DNA of 64,000 nt from CAZPZZ01 sp964591245. GTDB lineage: Bacteria; Acidobacteriota; Vicinamibacteria; Vicinamibacterales; UBA8438. Shown piece by piece: positions 36,679 through 47,070 of the stretch. The position numbers were made by a program, and so were the translations under genes. Below the pieces are notes generated by a model that ran no database searches, was not told where the DNA came from, and was given only the letters and a program-made list of their open reading frames with translations. Location of the stretch: the NCBI GenBank assembly GCA_964591245.1, contig CAZPZZ010000001.1, forward strand, positions 24,688 through 88,687, given 5' to 3'. How positions within the stretch are numbered: position 1 is the stretch's first letter; each line of letters begins with the position of its first letter.

Positions 36679-39164
36679 GACTCGGACCTCCGCATGAGGA
36701 ACGGTTGACTGTTGACGATACCAGAAATCAGTGCTGACCACGTGAGTTCGCCTGACGACGTCTGACGGCTAATCTCTCTCACGACTGGCATATCGGTATG
36801 TTCAAGCGACCGGCCGAGGGCATAGGTCAAAAGTTTCTCGGCGACGGTCTCCACGAATTGATCTTCACGCTGGAGCATGAGATTTCGCAAACCGGCCAAC
36901 CCGTGCACCTCGGTGCCGTCAACCAGCGTACCTGATGCGTCGATCGGAATACCGGTATCGAAAGGCGTTCCCCCCTCGTTCGTCGCGCGCCAGCGTCCGA
37001 TCGCATCATACTCTTCCAGCGCAAATCCGAGCGGATCAATAGTGCTATGGCAGGTCGCACAGACCGCGTTCGCCCGGTGTTCTTCAAGACGCTCTCGGAT
37101 CGAACTAGGCACCCCGCTGCCGCCCCGCTCAGTCGGCAGGCTTGGCACATCCGGTGGCGGCGGTGACGGGGGCGCACCGAGCAAGTTATCGAGCAACCAC
37201 ACTCCCCGCACAACCGGTGAGGTCCGATTCGCGTAGGAGGTAATCGTCAGGATACTCGCGTGCCCGAGCAGCCCACTGCGCGTCGCGTCGGGGTATGCGA
37301 CCCGGCGAAAGTGAGGACCATACACGTCAGGAATCCCGTAGTGTCGAGCCAGACGCTCATTGGCAAACGTGTGGTCAGCCCGCAACATGTGCACAAGTGG
37401 CTGGTCTTCCCGGAACTCATCTTGCAGAAACAACCGTGTCTCCTGCCACATTGCCTCACGCAGATTCTCGTCAAACGCCGTATATGTCGCCGTGTCGGGA
37501 ACAGCGTTCCTGAGCTTGCGGAGCTGCAACCACTGGCCGGCAAAGTTTTCAATAAGCGCAGTCGATCGTTCGTCTGCAAGCATGCGACGTACCTGGCGAT
37601 TCAACTCACCCGGCTCGGTAAGGTGACCACGCGCAGCCACATCCAGAAGTTCGTCGTCGGGAATGCTGCTCCAGAGAAAGAAGGATAAACGCGACGCCAG
37701 CTCCAGATCGCTGACAGATACTAAGCTCCCTGGTATCGCGTCAGCTGGATCCGTTTCGATCCGAAACAGAAACTCAGGGTCAACCAGCATTCGCTCAATT
37801 CCGGCCTTCACGCCCGCGTCGAACCCCTCAGCCGCACCGTCCCGGTAGAACGACAGGAGCGTCTCTACATCCTCCGAGGTCACGGGTCGCCGATACGCGC
37901 GCCGGGTCAATGTGGAGAAGATATCGCCCGCACACTGCTCATCATCAGCAACAACTCCCGTCGGCTGACAAACGAACACCGCCTTCCGCCCCGGAAGATC
38001 CGACGCGCCAGTAGGGTTGTACGGGCCGATAATTTGGACGCCCGAGACGGCCGGGTTCCCCTGCTGCATCTCATCTTGCCCGTGAGAATACGAGGAACGG
38101 TCTGGCGGAAGCTGCAGGATGCCCTCCGACATCGCAGAACGTCGATCGAACGACACACCAACCGCGTGCCGCCCACCGGTCACGGTTGCCCTTAGCTCCA
38201 AATCACGATCGGCGTTCAAGGCATAGGCTTCCCATTCCGGGAAAGAACTTGAATCGTACACCTGGTCGAACTTGCCGGCATACCCCATGGGCGGTAGCTG
38301 CCCCTGCTCCCACTCGCGTCCCACCGTAAACGTACCGAGACGCGCACCGTCGAGTCGTACGTCCAGTAAATGAGGTCGGCCGAGACCACGCACGTAGCCA
38401 TACTCTTGCTTCCGCAGGCTGACCCGAATCACATATTCGCCGTCCACTGGGAAATTGTGCTGGATCGCAACTCCACCCCGCGCTCCAAACGGGAGGTCCA
38501 GACTCATCGCCTCGTCTTGGTCCACCCCTCCATGCACTGGGTAGTTCTCTGCCACTGGCCGCAATCCGAGATCCCCCACGACAAGCTGGCTGATCCGCTG
38601 AGCCGCGGTCAAATACCGTTCGATTAATGTTGGCGATACCGACAACACATCCGCAATGTTGTCAAAACCATGCTGCTCCTCGTCGGCGGGAAGGAACCCC
38701 CGCACATCAACCTCAAGCCCGAACAAGTCACGAATGGCGTTCCCATACTCGACTCGATTCAGGCGGTGAATGGCCGGCCGTCCAGGATCGGGACTCAATC
38801 GCGCCGCATGATCGAGTTCATCCTCCAGCCAGGCCACAACAGCATGTGCGGTCTCTCGATCTGGCCGAGGACGCCCCGGCGGGGGCATCGCGTCTGCACG
38901 CAACTTGCGTACAACCTTTTCCCACACCGCCGCGCCCTCATCGACGTGATCGAGATCTAACGTCTCGAGGGTCAACTCCGCGGCACGGGTCCGATCGTTA
39001 TGGCACGCCACACAGTACCGGTCGAGTGTGGCGCGGACCGTCGCCGAGGTCGGTTCCACAGGCGCGACCGAGACAGACTCCACGGCGGGATGCGCGTGCA
39101 GATGCCGCTGGCCAGCGGCTACCAGCGCAAGCAACCCGACTCCGACGAGTGCCCAACGCAACAT
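36675..39164 (-). CDS. Exported DUF1592-type cytochrome protein (DUF1587/1595/1592/1588/1585)
   Basis: The product has 829 residues and a signal peptide or anchor (LVGVGLLALVAAG). The heme motif CVACH is at 51-55. The domain order is the usual one: DUF1587 (HRLNRVEYGNAIRDLFGL), a central domain, DUF1592 (ASRLSFFLWSSIPDDELL), DUF1588 (VCATCHSTIDPLGFALEEYD, with a second CxxCH) and DUF1585 near the C-terminus (KLLTYALGRSLEHTD). Such proteins are thought to be periplasmic redox proteins for polymer or complex substrate metabolism, without a proven reaction. It is coupled to the DUF1552 gene downstream and lies 14 bases after the ankyrin gene. Confidence 0.93.
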   Translation of the reverse strand: MLRWALVGVGLLALVAAGQRHLHAHPAVESVSVAPVEPTSATVRATLDRYCVACHNDRTRAAELTLETLDLDHVDEGAAVWEKVVRKLRADAMPPPGRPRPDRETAHAVVAWLEDELDHAARLSPDPGRPAIHRLNRVEYGNAIRDLFGLEVDVRGFLPADEEQHGFDNIADVLSVSPTLIERYLTAAQRISQLVVGDLGLRPVAENYPVHGGVDQDEAMSLDLPFGARGGVAIQHNFPVDGEYVIRVSLRKQEYGYVRGLGRPHLLDVRLDGARLGTFTVGREWEQGQLPPMGYAGKFDQVYDSSSFPEWEAYALNADRDLELRATVTGGRHAVGVSFDRRSAMSEGILQLPPDRSSYSHGQDEMQQGNPAVSGVQIIGPYNPTGASDLPGRKAVFVCQPTGVVADDEQCAGDIFSTLTRRAYRRPVTSEDVETLLSFYRDGAAEGFDAGVKAGIERMLVDPEFLFRIETDPADAIPGSLVSVSDLELASRLSFFLWSSIPDDELLDVAARGHLTEPGELNRQVRRMLADERSTALIENFAGQWLQLRKLRNAVPDTATYTAFDENLREAMWQETRLFLQDEFREDQPLVHMLRADHTFANERLARHYGIPDVYGPHFRRVAYPDATRSGLLGHASILTITSYANRTSPVVRGVWLLDNLLGAPPSPPPPDVPSLPTERGGSGVPSSIRERLEEHRANAVCATCHSTIDPLGFALEEYDAIGRWRATNEGGTPFDTGIPIDASGTLVDGTEVHGLAGLRNLMLQREDQFVETVAEKLLTYALGRSLEHTDMPVVREISRQTSSGELTWSALISGIVNSQPFLMRRSES

Positions 39165-39178
39165 GTTCTATGCCTCCG

Positions 39179-40600
39179 TCACTGCGAATTTGAGAGACGA
39201 TCCAGCATCTCCCTTGGTGTCGTCTCAGCGTCATTCTGAACGTCGAGATCCGCACCTTCTGCCACGAGAAGTCCGGCCACCGAGGTGAACCGATTTCTGG
39301 CAGCCCCATGCAACGCCGTATTTCCCCCGCGACCACGCTGATTGATCGCCCCGACAGCCCCAGCGGCAATCACTGCATGCACGGTGTCCAAAACGCGGTC
39401 TTCACTATTCCACTCTGCAGACACAAGCTCCGGCGCAATGAGTCGACTTCGGCGAGTCGTAGACCGGCTCAATCCCGTTCCTACCGCGGCCATCAGCGCC
39501 GTTGTACCATCTTCCAACTCCAACCAGGGATCGGCGCCCGCCTCGGCCAGCATGTCCACCATTTCCGGCTCGAGATACTTGGCCGCCAACAGCAACGGTG
39601 TCGCACCCTTCTCTCGCATCGTGAAAATGTATTGATAGGTCCATCGGGGCACCGGAGTGCTCCTTGTGAGCGGCACGTCTGGATTCGCCCCATGCGACAG
39701 CAAGCTCGCCATTAGTGAAGGCTGTGATCGCATCACCGCAGCGTGTAATGCGGTATATCCAGCTCCAGACGCGTTGGGATCCGCCCCACGGTCGAGCAAC
39801 CATTCAGCCAGTCCGCCATGGCCACTCATGGCCGCGACCACCAATGGCGTATTCCCATCGCCCGCCGCCTCGTCGATCTCGGCGCCCGCGTCCAGCAAAA
39901 TCATCGCCGCCTCACGGTGGCCATGTCGTGCCGCGAACAAGAGGGGCGTGAAACCACCGGCCTCAAAATACGTCGACCCCTGGGGACTCGTCGTGCTGCT
40001 CTCTCCGGTTCCACGAAGCTGCTGCACAACCTCCGTCCTGGCTGTGACATCGGCCCCACGCTCGACCAGTAGCCGGACCACAGCTGGATGTCCACCCGCA
40101 ATCGCTCGCATGAGCGCCGTCTGCCCTCTCGACGGCTCCCGGGCCTCGACAGCGGCTCCATACTCGACCAGGGCACCTACGGCTCCCGCATCCCCAGTAT
40201 GGACGCAACGCATGAGCGAGGTCTCACCCGAATGCAGTGTGGTGTTGGGATTCGCACCAGCCTCCAACAGACGCTGGACCACCTGCCTATTTCGGTTGGC
40301 GCACGCAACCCATAGCGCGGTTGCCCCGTAATCGTTCTCCACGTCAACTGAAGCGCCGGCACCAAGCAGAGCATTCAACGCCTCGACATCGCTCCAGTGG
40401 GCCGCCCAATGGAGCGCCGTCGCCCCATCCGGCAGGGGTGCATCGACGGGCACGCCCTGCGCCAACAACTCGCGTACGGCTGCCGTATTTTGGGCTTTCG
40501 CCGCCTCGGGGAGCCGGGTATCGGCGAATGCATTCCCACTTCCAACCAGGAAGCTTCCCCAGACGAACACCGGAATCAGGAAAATAGAGATTGCGTGCAT
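39179..40600 (-). CDS. Exported ankyrin-repeat protein
   Basis: The product has 473 residues from the ATG at 40600, where a signal peptide (ending NAFAD) begins; the longer frame to 40717 is rejected. About ten ankyrin units are visible, each with the G-TALHWAA / LL-GA pattern: GATALHWAAHWSDVEALNAL, YGATALWVACANRNRQVVQR, GQTALMRAIAGGHPAVVRLL, GYTALHAAVMRSQPSLMASL and GGNTALHGAARNRFTSVAGL. One repeat is interrupted by a 30-residue insert (TEVVQQLRGTGESSTTSPQG). Ankyrin arrays bind protein partners; here it is the first gene of a minus-strand set with DUF1592 and DUF1552 genes, and so probably binds or organises them in the periplasm (inference). Confidence 0.92.
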   Translation of the reverse strand: MHAISIFLIPVFVWGSFLVGSGNAFADTRLPEAAKAQNTAAVRELLAQGVPVDAPLPDGATALHWAAHWSDVEALNALLGAGASVDVENDYGATALWVACANRNRQVVQRLLEAGANPNTTLHSGETSLMRCVHTGDAGAVGALVEYGAAVEAREPSRGQTALMRAIAGGHPAVVRLLVERGADVTARTEVVQQLRGTGESSTTSPQGSTYFEAGGFTPLLFAARHGHREAAMILLDAGAEIDEAAGDGNTPLVVAAMSGHGGLAEWLLDRGADPNASGAGYTALHAAVMRSQPSLMASLLSHGANPDVPLTRSTPVPRWTYQYIFTMREKGATPLLLAAKYLEPEMVDMLAEAGADPWLELEDGTTALMAAVGTGLSRSTTRRSRLIAPELVSAEWNSEDRVLDTVHAVIAAGAVGAINQRGRGGNTALHGAARNRFTSVAGLLVAEGADLDVQNDAETTPREMLDRLSNSQ

Positions 40601-40729
40601 AGTCACCGTCGTTTTCCAGCTTGAGACGCCAAACGAACATTCGTTCGTACCGCCACATATGCCAGGATCTTGCGCTGCTGTCAACTGGCCTCTCCGGACG
40701 CGACGCGTCGATTGCACATCTCTCGCGCC

Positions 40730-42781
40730 TTACGGAAGCCGAAATGCCAGTAATTCACCGGAATAACCGCCTCCGCTCACCGTGACCACCAGATACTGGA
40801 CACCCTCGAGTTCGTAGGTCATGGGCGAACCCGTTTGCGGCGCCGGCATGAAGAGAGCCCCTACCTCATCACCGGATTGTTTGTCGTACGCACGCAGCAT
40901 CGCTCCGCGTTCTCCGGAAGCCGTCGTATGCGCCTGGGCCTCGCCGGCAATCAGCAGCGTCCCGGTGACCAGAGTCCCAACGCTGCCAGGCTGCCCCGTT
41001 CGAGGAAGGTCCAGCCCCTCAAGCGCCCGATTATTCCGGATGTGATCCGGGGTCTCACCGTGAGGGATCTTCCAGAGAATCTCGCCTCGGTCCATGTCGA
41101 TAGCGGTAATCACGCCGTATGGCGGCTTGAGCAAAGGAAGCCCTTGAATGGTCAACTGCGCCCGGCGGCGCACTTCCGGGGACAGTCGCGGACGCGGTGG
41201 AATCTCAAAGCTGGTCCGTCCACCACCCGCCGAAGACCCGGCTCCTCCAGATGTCCGTGGGCCGGTGATGGCATTGCCCTGAATGTAGTCCATGTCCGAC
41301 TGACCGGGATACGGCGGCATCAACCCTAACGCTCCGAGCGAGCTGTTGGAGGAAACATACAGAATCCGGGTTTCTGGATCATAGGAACCACCCGGCCAAT
41401 TCGTGCCACCGCCCTGCGCCGGCGCCATCAACACCCCGAGTGGCCCTTCCAGTCGGCTGACGACTGGGGGAGTAAACATCGGTCCGAGTTTGTAATGGGA
41501 CGCAAGTTCCTCGGCTTCCTCACGTAGCTCTGGCGTGAAATCGATCAGATCATCGATCGTCACACCTTGCCGGTCATAGGCTGGGGGCTTCGTCGGAAAC
41601 GGCTGGGTCGGCGAATACCACTCGCCCGGCACATCGCCTGCCGGGACTGGACGTTCTTCGATCGGCCAGATGGGCTCACCCGTCTCACGATTGAAGACGT
41701 ACAAAAAGGCCTGCTTCGTCGGCTGAGCGACAGCCTTCACGAGCTCACCGTCGATCGTCAAATCAAGAAGAATCGGGGCACAGGGAATATCGTGGTCCCA
41801 GATACCGTGATGCACGAGTTGATAATGCCAGCGGCGTTCACCGGTGTAGAGGTCAACCGCTACCAAACTCTCCGCGAAAAGGTTGTCCCCCGGACGATTG
41901 GCCCCGAAGTAGTCCCCGGTCGCAGCCTCGACCGGCAAGTAGACCAACCCCAGGTCCACATCAACCGAGATCTGCCCCCAGACTCCAGTATTTCCGGTGT
42001 ACACCGCCGAGTCCGCGAGCCACGTATCCCTCCCGAACTGCCCCGGCCTGGGAATCGTGTGGAATATCCACAAGCGCTCGCCGGTCCGCACGTCATACCC
42101 GCGCACGTACCCCTTAACGTTCGCCCGGCTGCGCGGGTTGCCCCCGGTACGATGAGCCGCTCCGACGACCACCACATCACCAGCCACGATCGGCGTTGCG
42201 TGTAGCCCCACCTCACCCGTCACGAGGTCGACCGCCTGATCGTTCCCCTGCTTCAGGTCCACCATGCCGGCGTCGCCAAAGACTGGGACCGGCCGTCCCG
42301 TCGCGGCGTCAAGCGCAACAAGCCGGTACCCAGGTGTCACGTAGACGACCCTCGCACCGTTGTTGCCATCACCCGGCCAGTACGCCAGTCCACGACCAGA
42401 CAACTGACGTGGAGCCGCAGCGCCACGCTGGCCTTCGTCCACGCTATAGACCCACAACAACTCCCCTGTGGCGGCATCGAGTGCCATGACGGCACGTCGC
42501 GATCCACCGGTCGAATAAAGCACCCCATCAACCATGAGCGGCGTCGACTGGAATCGAAACTCCGGTACAGGGCCGAGGTTGTCTGTCTTGAAACGCCAGG
42601 CCACCTCGAGTTCATCGAAGTTATCGGCCGTGATCTGCTCGAGCGGCGCATACCGCGTGTGACCGAGATCGCCGCCATACGTCGACCACTCACCGGCTCG
42701 AGCGCCCTGTTGAGCCCTGGCCGAACCCGCCATTAGCAGCAGTACAGCGCACCCTGTCAGGGTCGCAACGGTTGGCTTCAT
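40730..42781 (-). CDS. Exported PQQ-dependent dehydrogenase, glucose dehydrogenase-like
   Basis: The product has 683 residues from the ATG at 42781, chosen for GGAGG seven bases upstream and a signal peptide ending ARAQ; the longer frame to 42886 is rejected. The mature start [19 protein letters not shown], the conserved [19 protein letters not shown] loop and [13 protein letters not shown] near residue 327 (catalytic Asp, D-x-D pair) place it with the soluble glucose dehydrogenase-like quinoproteins at 8985 and 50745. It contains a Gly/Ser-rich insert ([13 protein letters not shown]) not seen in those two. No heme motif was seen. It is divergent from the CoxS gene. The substrate is unknown. 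Confidence 0.88.
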   Translation of the reverse strand: MKPTVATLTGCAVLLLMAGSARAQQGARAGEWSTYGGDLGHTRYAPLEQITADNFDELEVAWRFKTDNLGPVPEFRFQSTPLMVDGVLYSTGGSRRAVMALDAATGELLWVYSVDEGQRGAAAPRQLSGRGLAYWPGDGNNGARVVYVTPGYRLVALDAATGRPVPVFGDAGMVDLKQGNDQAVDLVTGEVGLHATPIVAGDVVVVGAAHRTGGNPRSRANVKGYVRGYDVRTGERLWIFHTIPRPGQFGRDTWLADSAVYTGNTGVWGQISVDVDLGLVYLPVEAATGDYFGANRPGDNLFAESLVAVDLYTGERRWHYQLVHHGIWDHDIPCAPILLDLTIDGELVKAVAQPTKQAFLYVFNRETGEPIWPIEERPVPAGDVPGEWYSPTQPFPTKPPAYDRQGVTIDDLIDFTPELREEAEELASHYKLGPMFTPPVVSRLEGPLGVLMAPAQGGGTNWPGGSYDPETRILYVSSNSSLGALGLMPPYPGQSDMDYIQGNAITGPRTSGGAGSSAGGGRTSFEIPPRPRLSPEVRRRAQLTIQGLPLLKPPYGVITAIDMDRGEILWKIPHGETPDHIRNNRALEGLDLPRTGQPGSVGTLVTGTLLIAGEAQAHTTASGERGAMLRAYDKQSGDEVGALFMPAPQTGSPMTYELEGVQYLVVTVSGGGYSGELLAFRLP

Positions 42782-43021
42782 GAAGGTGCCTCCAAAGTTA
42801 TGAACCCACAGATTGTAGCAGGAAGACCAGACGCCGGCGGCCTGGGCGCCATTCTCGACGAGCGCGGACGAAAACACGCCAGACAAACAAAACAGCGAGA
42901 ACCACTTGCGCCCATCCGCACTCCCGAGTGAACATAGCGACGGTTGTCAGCCACACTGGCTTGCGGAATACCCATCGTCACCGTGAACCGGTCTTCACCC
43001 GACGCTTCGACGAGAGAGCAC

Positions 43022-43483
43022 ATGGCCCAAGTATCAATTACCGTGAACGGGAAACAGCGAACGGCAGACGTCGAGTCGCGAACACTACTCGTGCACTTTT
43101 TGCGTGAGCACCTTAACCTCACCGGCACGCACGTTGGCTGTGACACCAGTCAGTGCGGTGCCTGCACGGTGCTCATCGACGGCCGCAGCGCCAAGTCGTG
43201 TACCATTTTTGCCGTCCAAGCTGACGGATCTGAGATCACGACGATCGAGGGATTAGCCGACGGCGATCGCCTCCATCCATTGCAGGATGGCTTCTGGGAA
43301 GAACACGGCCTGCAGTGCGGCTACTGCACGCCTGGCATGATCATGTCGGCCGTGAACCTTCTCAACGACAATTCAACACCAAGCGAACAGGAAATCCGAG
43401 AAGGATTGGACGGAAATTTCTGTCGCTGCACCGGCTATCAGCACATTGTTAACGCGGTACAACACGCCGCCAACAAGGGGTAG
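43022..43483 (+). CDS. Molybdenum hydroxylase small subunit, two [2Fe-2S] clusters (CoxS-like)
   Basis: The product has 153 residues from the ATG at 43022, which has GAGAG upstream; the frame opens at 42944, but homology starts at [10 protein letters not shown]. The plant-type ferredoxin cluster uses Cys 40, 45, 48 and 60 ([14 protein letters not shown]). The second cluster is CGYCTPGM with CRCTGYQ further on. It passes electrons from the molybdenum centre in the large subunit to FAD. The gene is first in a tight operon: the CoxL-like start is three bases past its stop. The annotation is secure, although the substrate is not CO by the large-subunit motif. Confidence 0.95.
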   Translation: MAQVSITVNGKQRTADVESRTLLVHFLREHLNLTGTHVGCDTSQCGACTVLIDGRSAKSCTIFAVQADGSEITTIEGLADGDRLHPLQDGFWEEHGLQCGYCTPGMIMSAVNLLNDNSTPSEQEIREGLDGNFCRCTGYQHIVNAVQHAANKG

Positions 43484-43486
43484 ATT

Positions 43487-45853
43487 ATGGCTGCGTCTCC
43501 AGTACTCCCAAAAATGGTGGGACAGCGCGTCAAACGACGCGAGGATCCGCGTCTCATACAAGGCCAGGGCACCTACGTTGACGACATCAAGATCGTTGGC
43601 ATGGAGCACGTCGCGTTCGCCCGGAGTGACATTGCGCACGGGCGAATCAAGTCAATTGACACCAGCGCCGCCGAGGCCATGGACGGGGTGACAGCGGTTT
43701 TCACCGGCGCGCAAATCGCCGAAATGGTGAAACCCGTACCGATCATCACCCCGTTCCCTTCTCCTGATCATCATGCCGTCGTTGTGGATACCGTGCGCTA
43801 CGTCGGTGAGGCAGTCGCCGTTGTCGTCGCGACTGACCGTTATATCGCCAACGACGCAGCAGCCGCGATTGTGGTGGACTACGAAATGCTCCCCGCCGTC
43901 GTAGATCCGGAAAAAGCAATGACGGGACAGCCGGCGCAGTTGCACGCCGACTTCGAGAACAACCTGTCCGTCGCATCTCTTCCGTCTGGCACTGGAGTGT
44001 CACCGGATGGCCAAACAGTCGACGACGCTGCTGTCGATCAAGCATTTGCCGATGCTGAGGTGGTGGTGTCGCAGCGCATGGTGAACCATCGACTCGCTCC
44101 GAGTGCCATGGAACCCCGTGGCATCGTCGTCCACTACGAGCCAGGACCCAAGAAGATGACCGTTTGGGCGTCCAACCAGGCTCCGCACCTTTTACGGGGT
44201 GCGATGGCCAGTATGTTCGATATGGGCGAGGACCAGGTGCGCGCAATCGCACCAGAGGTCGGCGGTGGGTTCGGGGCCAAGATCCAAGCATACGCGGAAG
44301 ACTACGTTGTCGCAGGATTGTCCAAGAAACTTGGCATTGCTCTGAAGTGGACTGAAGATCGGTCCGAAGCCTTCCTCGCCACAACCCACGGACGCGGCAT
44401 CATCGGTTACATCGACATCGCAGCAATGAAAACTGGCAAGGTTCTCGGTATGAAACTGCGACTCATCGCAGACATCGGAGCCTACAATGTACTGTTTACC
44501 GCTGCCATTCCGACATTCACCACCTTGATGGCCAACGCGACGTACGACATCCCGGCCATCCGCACCACGATCGATGAGGTCTTCACCAACAAGACCCCGA
44601 CCGACGCCTATCGAGGAGCAGGACGACCCGAGGCAACCTATTTCGTCGAACGGGGCCTGGACATGCTCGCCCGCGAGTTGGGTATGGACCCCGCCGAGTT
44701 GCGGCGCCAGAATTTCATCCAGCCTGATCAATTTCCCTATGCGACTCAGATGGGCGCAGTGTACGACTCGGGCGACTATGCCGCGGCGCTCGACCGCGCT
44801 TTGCAAAATGCTGGCTGGGACAAGCTGAAGGCGGAGCGAGACCAGGCTCAAGCCGAAGGCCGATTGGTCGGCCTCGGACTCGCGATGTATGTGGAAGTCT
44901 GTGGGCTTGGCCCCTCCTCCGCGTTGCCAACAGGGGGTTGGGAACACTCGCAGGTCACTATCGAGCGAGACGGCCGCATCAACGCCACCACAGGCGCGTC
45001 GCCTCACGGCCAGGGCAACGAAACCACGTTTGCCCAGATGCTCGCCGACCAGTTCGGTGTCCCGATCGACCACGTGACCATTCATCACGGTGACACCGCC
45101 ATTGCAAAGCAAGGCATCGGCACCTTCGGTAGCCGGTCTCAGGCGGTGGGTGGCGCGGCGCTTCACTTGGCCGGCGGCAAGGTCAAGAAGAAGATGGCAA
45201 AGTTCGCGGCGGCACTCATCGAAGCCCATGAAGACGACCTTGTCTTTGAGAATGGCCGCATCTCGGTCAAGGGAGTGCCCGATTCCGGTAAAACCTTCGC
45301 AGAGATCGCTGCCTATGCCTACGTGCCGGTCCCCCTCCCGGAGGGCCTCGAACCTGGCCTCAGCGAAGAGGCGTTTTTCGAACCGAGCAACAACACCTAT
45401 CCCTTCGGTTGCCACATCGCGGTAATTGAAATTGACCGAGACACCGGCGAACCGACGCTGCAAAGACTGATTGCGGTTGACGACGCCGGCAACTTGATAA
45501 ACCCGTTAATTGTCGAAGGCCAGATCCATGGCGGCTTGGCCCAGGGGATCGGACAGGCCATGATCGAGGAAGTCCGATATAGCGACGATGGGCAGCCGCT
45601 AACCGGCACGTTCATGGACTACGCGTTTCCGCGTGCCGCCGATCTTCCCCGGTTCGAACTGGACAATACCGTAACGCCGACTCCCGTGAATCCCCTCGGT
45701 GCAAAGGGCGTCGGAGAAGCCGGCACGCTGGGGTCGACCCCGTGCGTCGTGTCCGCGGCTGTCGACGCGCTGAGCCAGTTTGGCGTCACCCACATTGACA
45801 TGATGCTACGGCCCGAAAAGCTGTGGCAGATCATTCACGGAGGCCAGTCGTGA
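43487..45853 (+). CDS. Molybdopterin-binding large subunit, form II CoxL-like
   Basis: The product has 788 residues. It binds the molybdopterin cytosine dinucleotide cofactor and hydroxylates an organic substrate. The active-site loop reads AYRGAGRPE near residue 372, the form II motif, not the AYXCSFR of true CO dehydrogenase (form I). The catalytic Glu is in GAKGVGEAGTLG near the C-terminus. VGGGFGAKIQAYAED is a standard cofactor-binding stretch. It is part of a small-large-medium operon and overlaps the CoxM-like start by four bases. The substrate is unknown; form II enzymes have broad or uncharacterised aldehyde, purine or N-heterocycle activities. There is no signal peptide, so it is cytoplasmic. 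Confidence 0.94.
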   Translation: MAASPVLPKMVGQRVKRREDPRLIQGQGTYVDDIKIVGMEHVAFARSDIAHGRIKSIDTSAAEAMDGVTAVFTGAQIAEMVKPVPIITPFPSPDHHAVVVDTVRYVGEAVAVVVATDRYIANDAAAAIVVDYEMLPAVVDPEKAMTGQPAQLHADFENNLSVASLPSGTGVSPDGQTVDDAAVDQAFADAEVVVSQRMVNHRLAPSAMEPRGIVVHYEPGPKKMTVWASNQAPHLLRGAMASMFDMGEDQVRAIAPEVGGGFGAKIQAYAEDYVVAGLSKKLGIALKWTEDRSEAFLATTHGRGIIGYIDIAAMKTGKVLGMKLRLIADIGAYNVLFTAAIPTFTTLMANATYDIPAIRTTIDEVFTNKTPTDAYRGAGRPEATYFVERGLDMLARELGMDPAELRRQNFIQPDQFPYATQMGAVYDSGDYAAALDRALQNAGWDKLKAERDQAQAEGRLVGLGLAMYVEVCGLGPSSALPTGGWEHSQVTIERDGRINATTGASPHGQGNETTFAQMLADQFGVPIDHVTIHHGDTAIAKQGIGTFGSRSQAVGGAALHLAGGKVKKKMAKFAAALIEAHEDDLVFENGRISVKGVPDSGKTFAEIAAYAYVPVPLPEGLEPGLSEEAFFEPSNNTYPFGCHIAVIEIDRDTGEPTLQRLIAVDDAGNLINPLIVEGQIHGGLAQGIGQAMIEEVRYSDDGQPLTGTFMDYAFPRAADLPRFELDNTVTPTPVNPLGAKGVGEAGTLGSTPCVVSAAVDALSQFGVTHIDMMLRPEKLWQIIHGGQS

Positions 45854-46707
45854 TTCCGTCCACCTTCGACTATCAGCGCGCAACGTCCGTCGACGACGCA
45901 TTGGCCAAACTCTCGGCTACCAAGGGGGAGGGCAAGGTGATTGCGGGAGGGCATAGTCTGGTTCCGCTCATGAAGCTCCGGCTCAACGAACCGACGACAC
46001 TGATCGATATCGCCCGTATTCCAGGCCTATCCGGTATCCGCGACGATGGTGGTGACCTCGTCATCGGCGCAGGAACCGTACACCACGATGTCGCCACCTC
46101 GACCTTACTTCGTGATCACTGCCCCATCATGGCAGAGACTGCGGCCACGATCGGGGATCCCCAGGTGCGAAATCGCGGCACACTGGGGGGCAGCCTCGCC
46201 CACGCAGACCCGGCGGCAGACTATCCGGCGGCAATGCTAGCTGTCGATGCACGGATCTGCCTACAAGGCCCAGCGGGCGCACGGGTCGTAGCCGCGAATG
46301 ATTTCTTCCAAGATCTTTTTACCGTAGATCTGGCCGCGGAGGAGATCATCACGGAAGTCCGGTTCGCCCCTAAGCAAACGGCAGCCTACGCCAAGCTCTA
46401 TCAACGGGCCTCTCGCTTCGCCATCGTCGGGGTTGCAGCATCACTCGACATCGCCGATGGACGCGTCTTCTCAGCCCGGATCGGGTTGACAGGTGCCATC
46501 TCCCATGCGGTTCGGCTGACTCAGGTGGAGGAAGCACTCGTGGGCTGCGATGCCACCGCGGCGTCCGTAGAGCACGCTGCCGAGAAAGTGAGCAACACCA
46601 CTCTCGACGGAGTAAACGCCGACATCCATGCCAGCGAGGCGTACCGACGGGCAATGGTACCGGTATTCACGAAGCGGGCACTACTCGCCGCCTTGGAACG
46701 CGGCTAA
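45850..46707 (+). CDS. Molybdenum hydroxylase FAD-binding medium subunit (CoxM-like)
   Basis: The product has 285 residues from a GTG at 45850 that overlaps the CoxL-like stop (GTGA) and has GGAGG seven bases upstream; the in-frame ATG at 45823 is too far inside the neighbour. FAD motifs are clear: AGGHSLVPLMKLRL near residue 35 and IGDPQVRNRGTLGGSLAHAD near 105. It accepts electrons from the CoxS clusters and passes them to an external acceptor. The length is typical for the family. It is the last gene of the operon; no maturation (CoxD-like) or MoCo gene follows within the window. Confidence 0.95.
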   Translation: MIPSTFDYQRATSVDDALAKLSATKGEGKVIAGGHSLVPLMKLRLNEPTTLIDIARIPGLSGIRDDGGDLVIGAGTVHHDVATSTLLRDHCPIMAETAATIGDPQVRNRGTLGGSLAHADPAADYPAAMLAVDARICLQGPAGARVVAANDFFQDLFTVDLAAEEIITEVRFAPKQTAAYAKLYQRASRFAIVGVAASLDIADGRVFSARIGLTGAISHAVRLTQVEEALVGCDATAASVEHAAEKVSNTTLDGVNADIHASEAYRRAMVPVFTKRALLAALERG

Positions 46708-47070
46708 GTACTCCAGTGGAACACGGCCACATTACAAACGCGATTTCTGACCGATCGGTGAGACGTCGAAAACGAGTTCTCGTACCAGCGTGCCTCCCCC
46801 GATGTCAGGCCGTCATCGGCTGACCCGGGGGCCACCGATTTTGCCCGCGCTCGACGTGCCACTACTTCCCGGAGACGACGAATCGCTCTTGCCGCCGCCT
46901 TCTGCAACTCACCATGCGGCACATCCGGTATCGGCAGGGGGTATGTATGGCGTATGCTTACGCTTTCCGGCAATGATGACATCGATTCTTGATCATCCGA
47001 CCTCTGGCGAGCGCTGCTCGCCGGCGGCCGAAGAACGAGACACCAACCGCCAAACCTAAAAGGAGAGACG
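46708..47070. other. Intergenic region without a recognisable gene
   Basis: These 363 bases lie between two plus-strand genes. They hold a short hairpin GGCGAGC-GCT-GCTCGCC near 47005-47021. An AAAGGAG ribosome site sits just before 47071. No convincing coding frame, tRNA or consensus promoter was seen; the minus-strand frame over this area reaches back into the next gene and looks spurious. Confidence 0.45.

Noticed and set aside
44192..45463. Minus-strand open frame of 423 codons opposite the CoxL-like gene
   Set aside because: It is the reverse-strand shadow of the strongly conserved large subunit; high GC produces such frames.
43487..45853. True carbon monoxide dehydrogenase (form I CoxL)
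   Set aside because: The active-site loop is AYRGAGR, not AYXCSFR, so CO oxidation is not supported.
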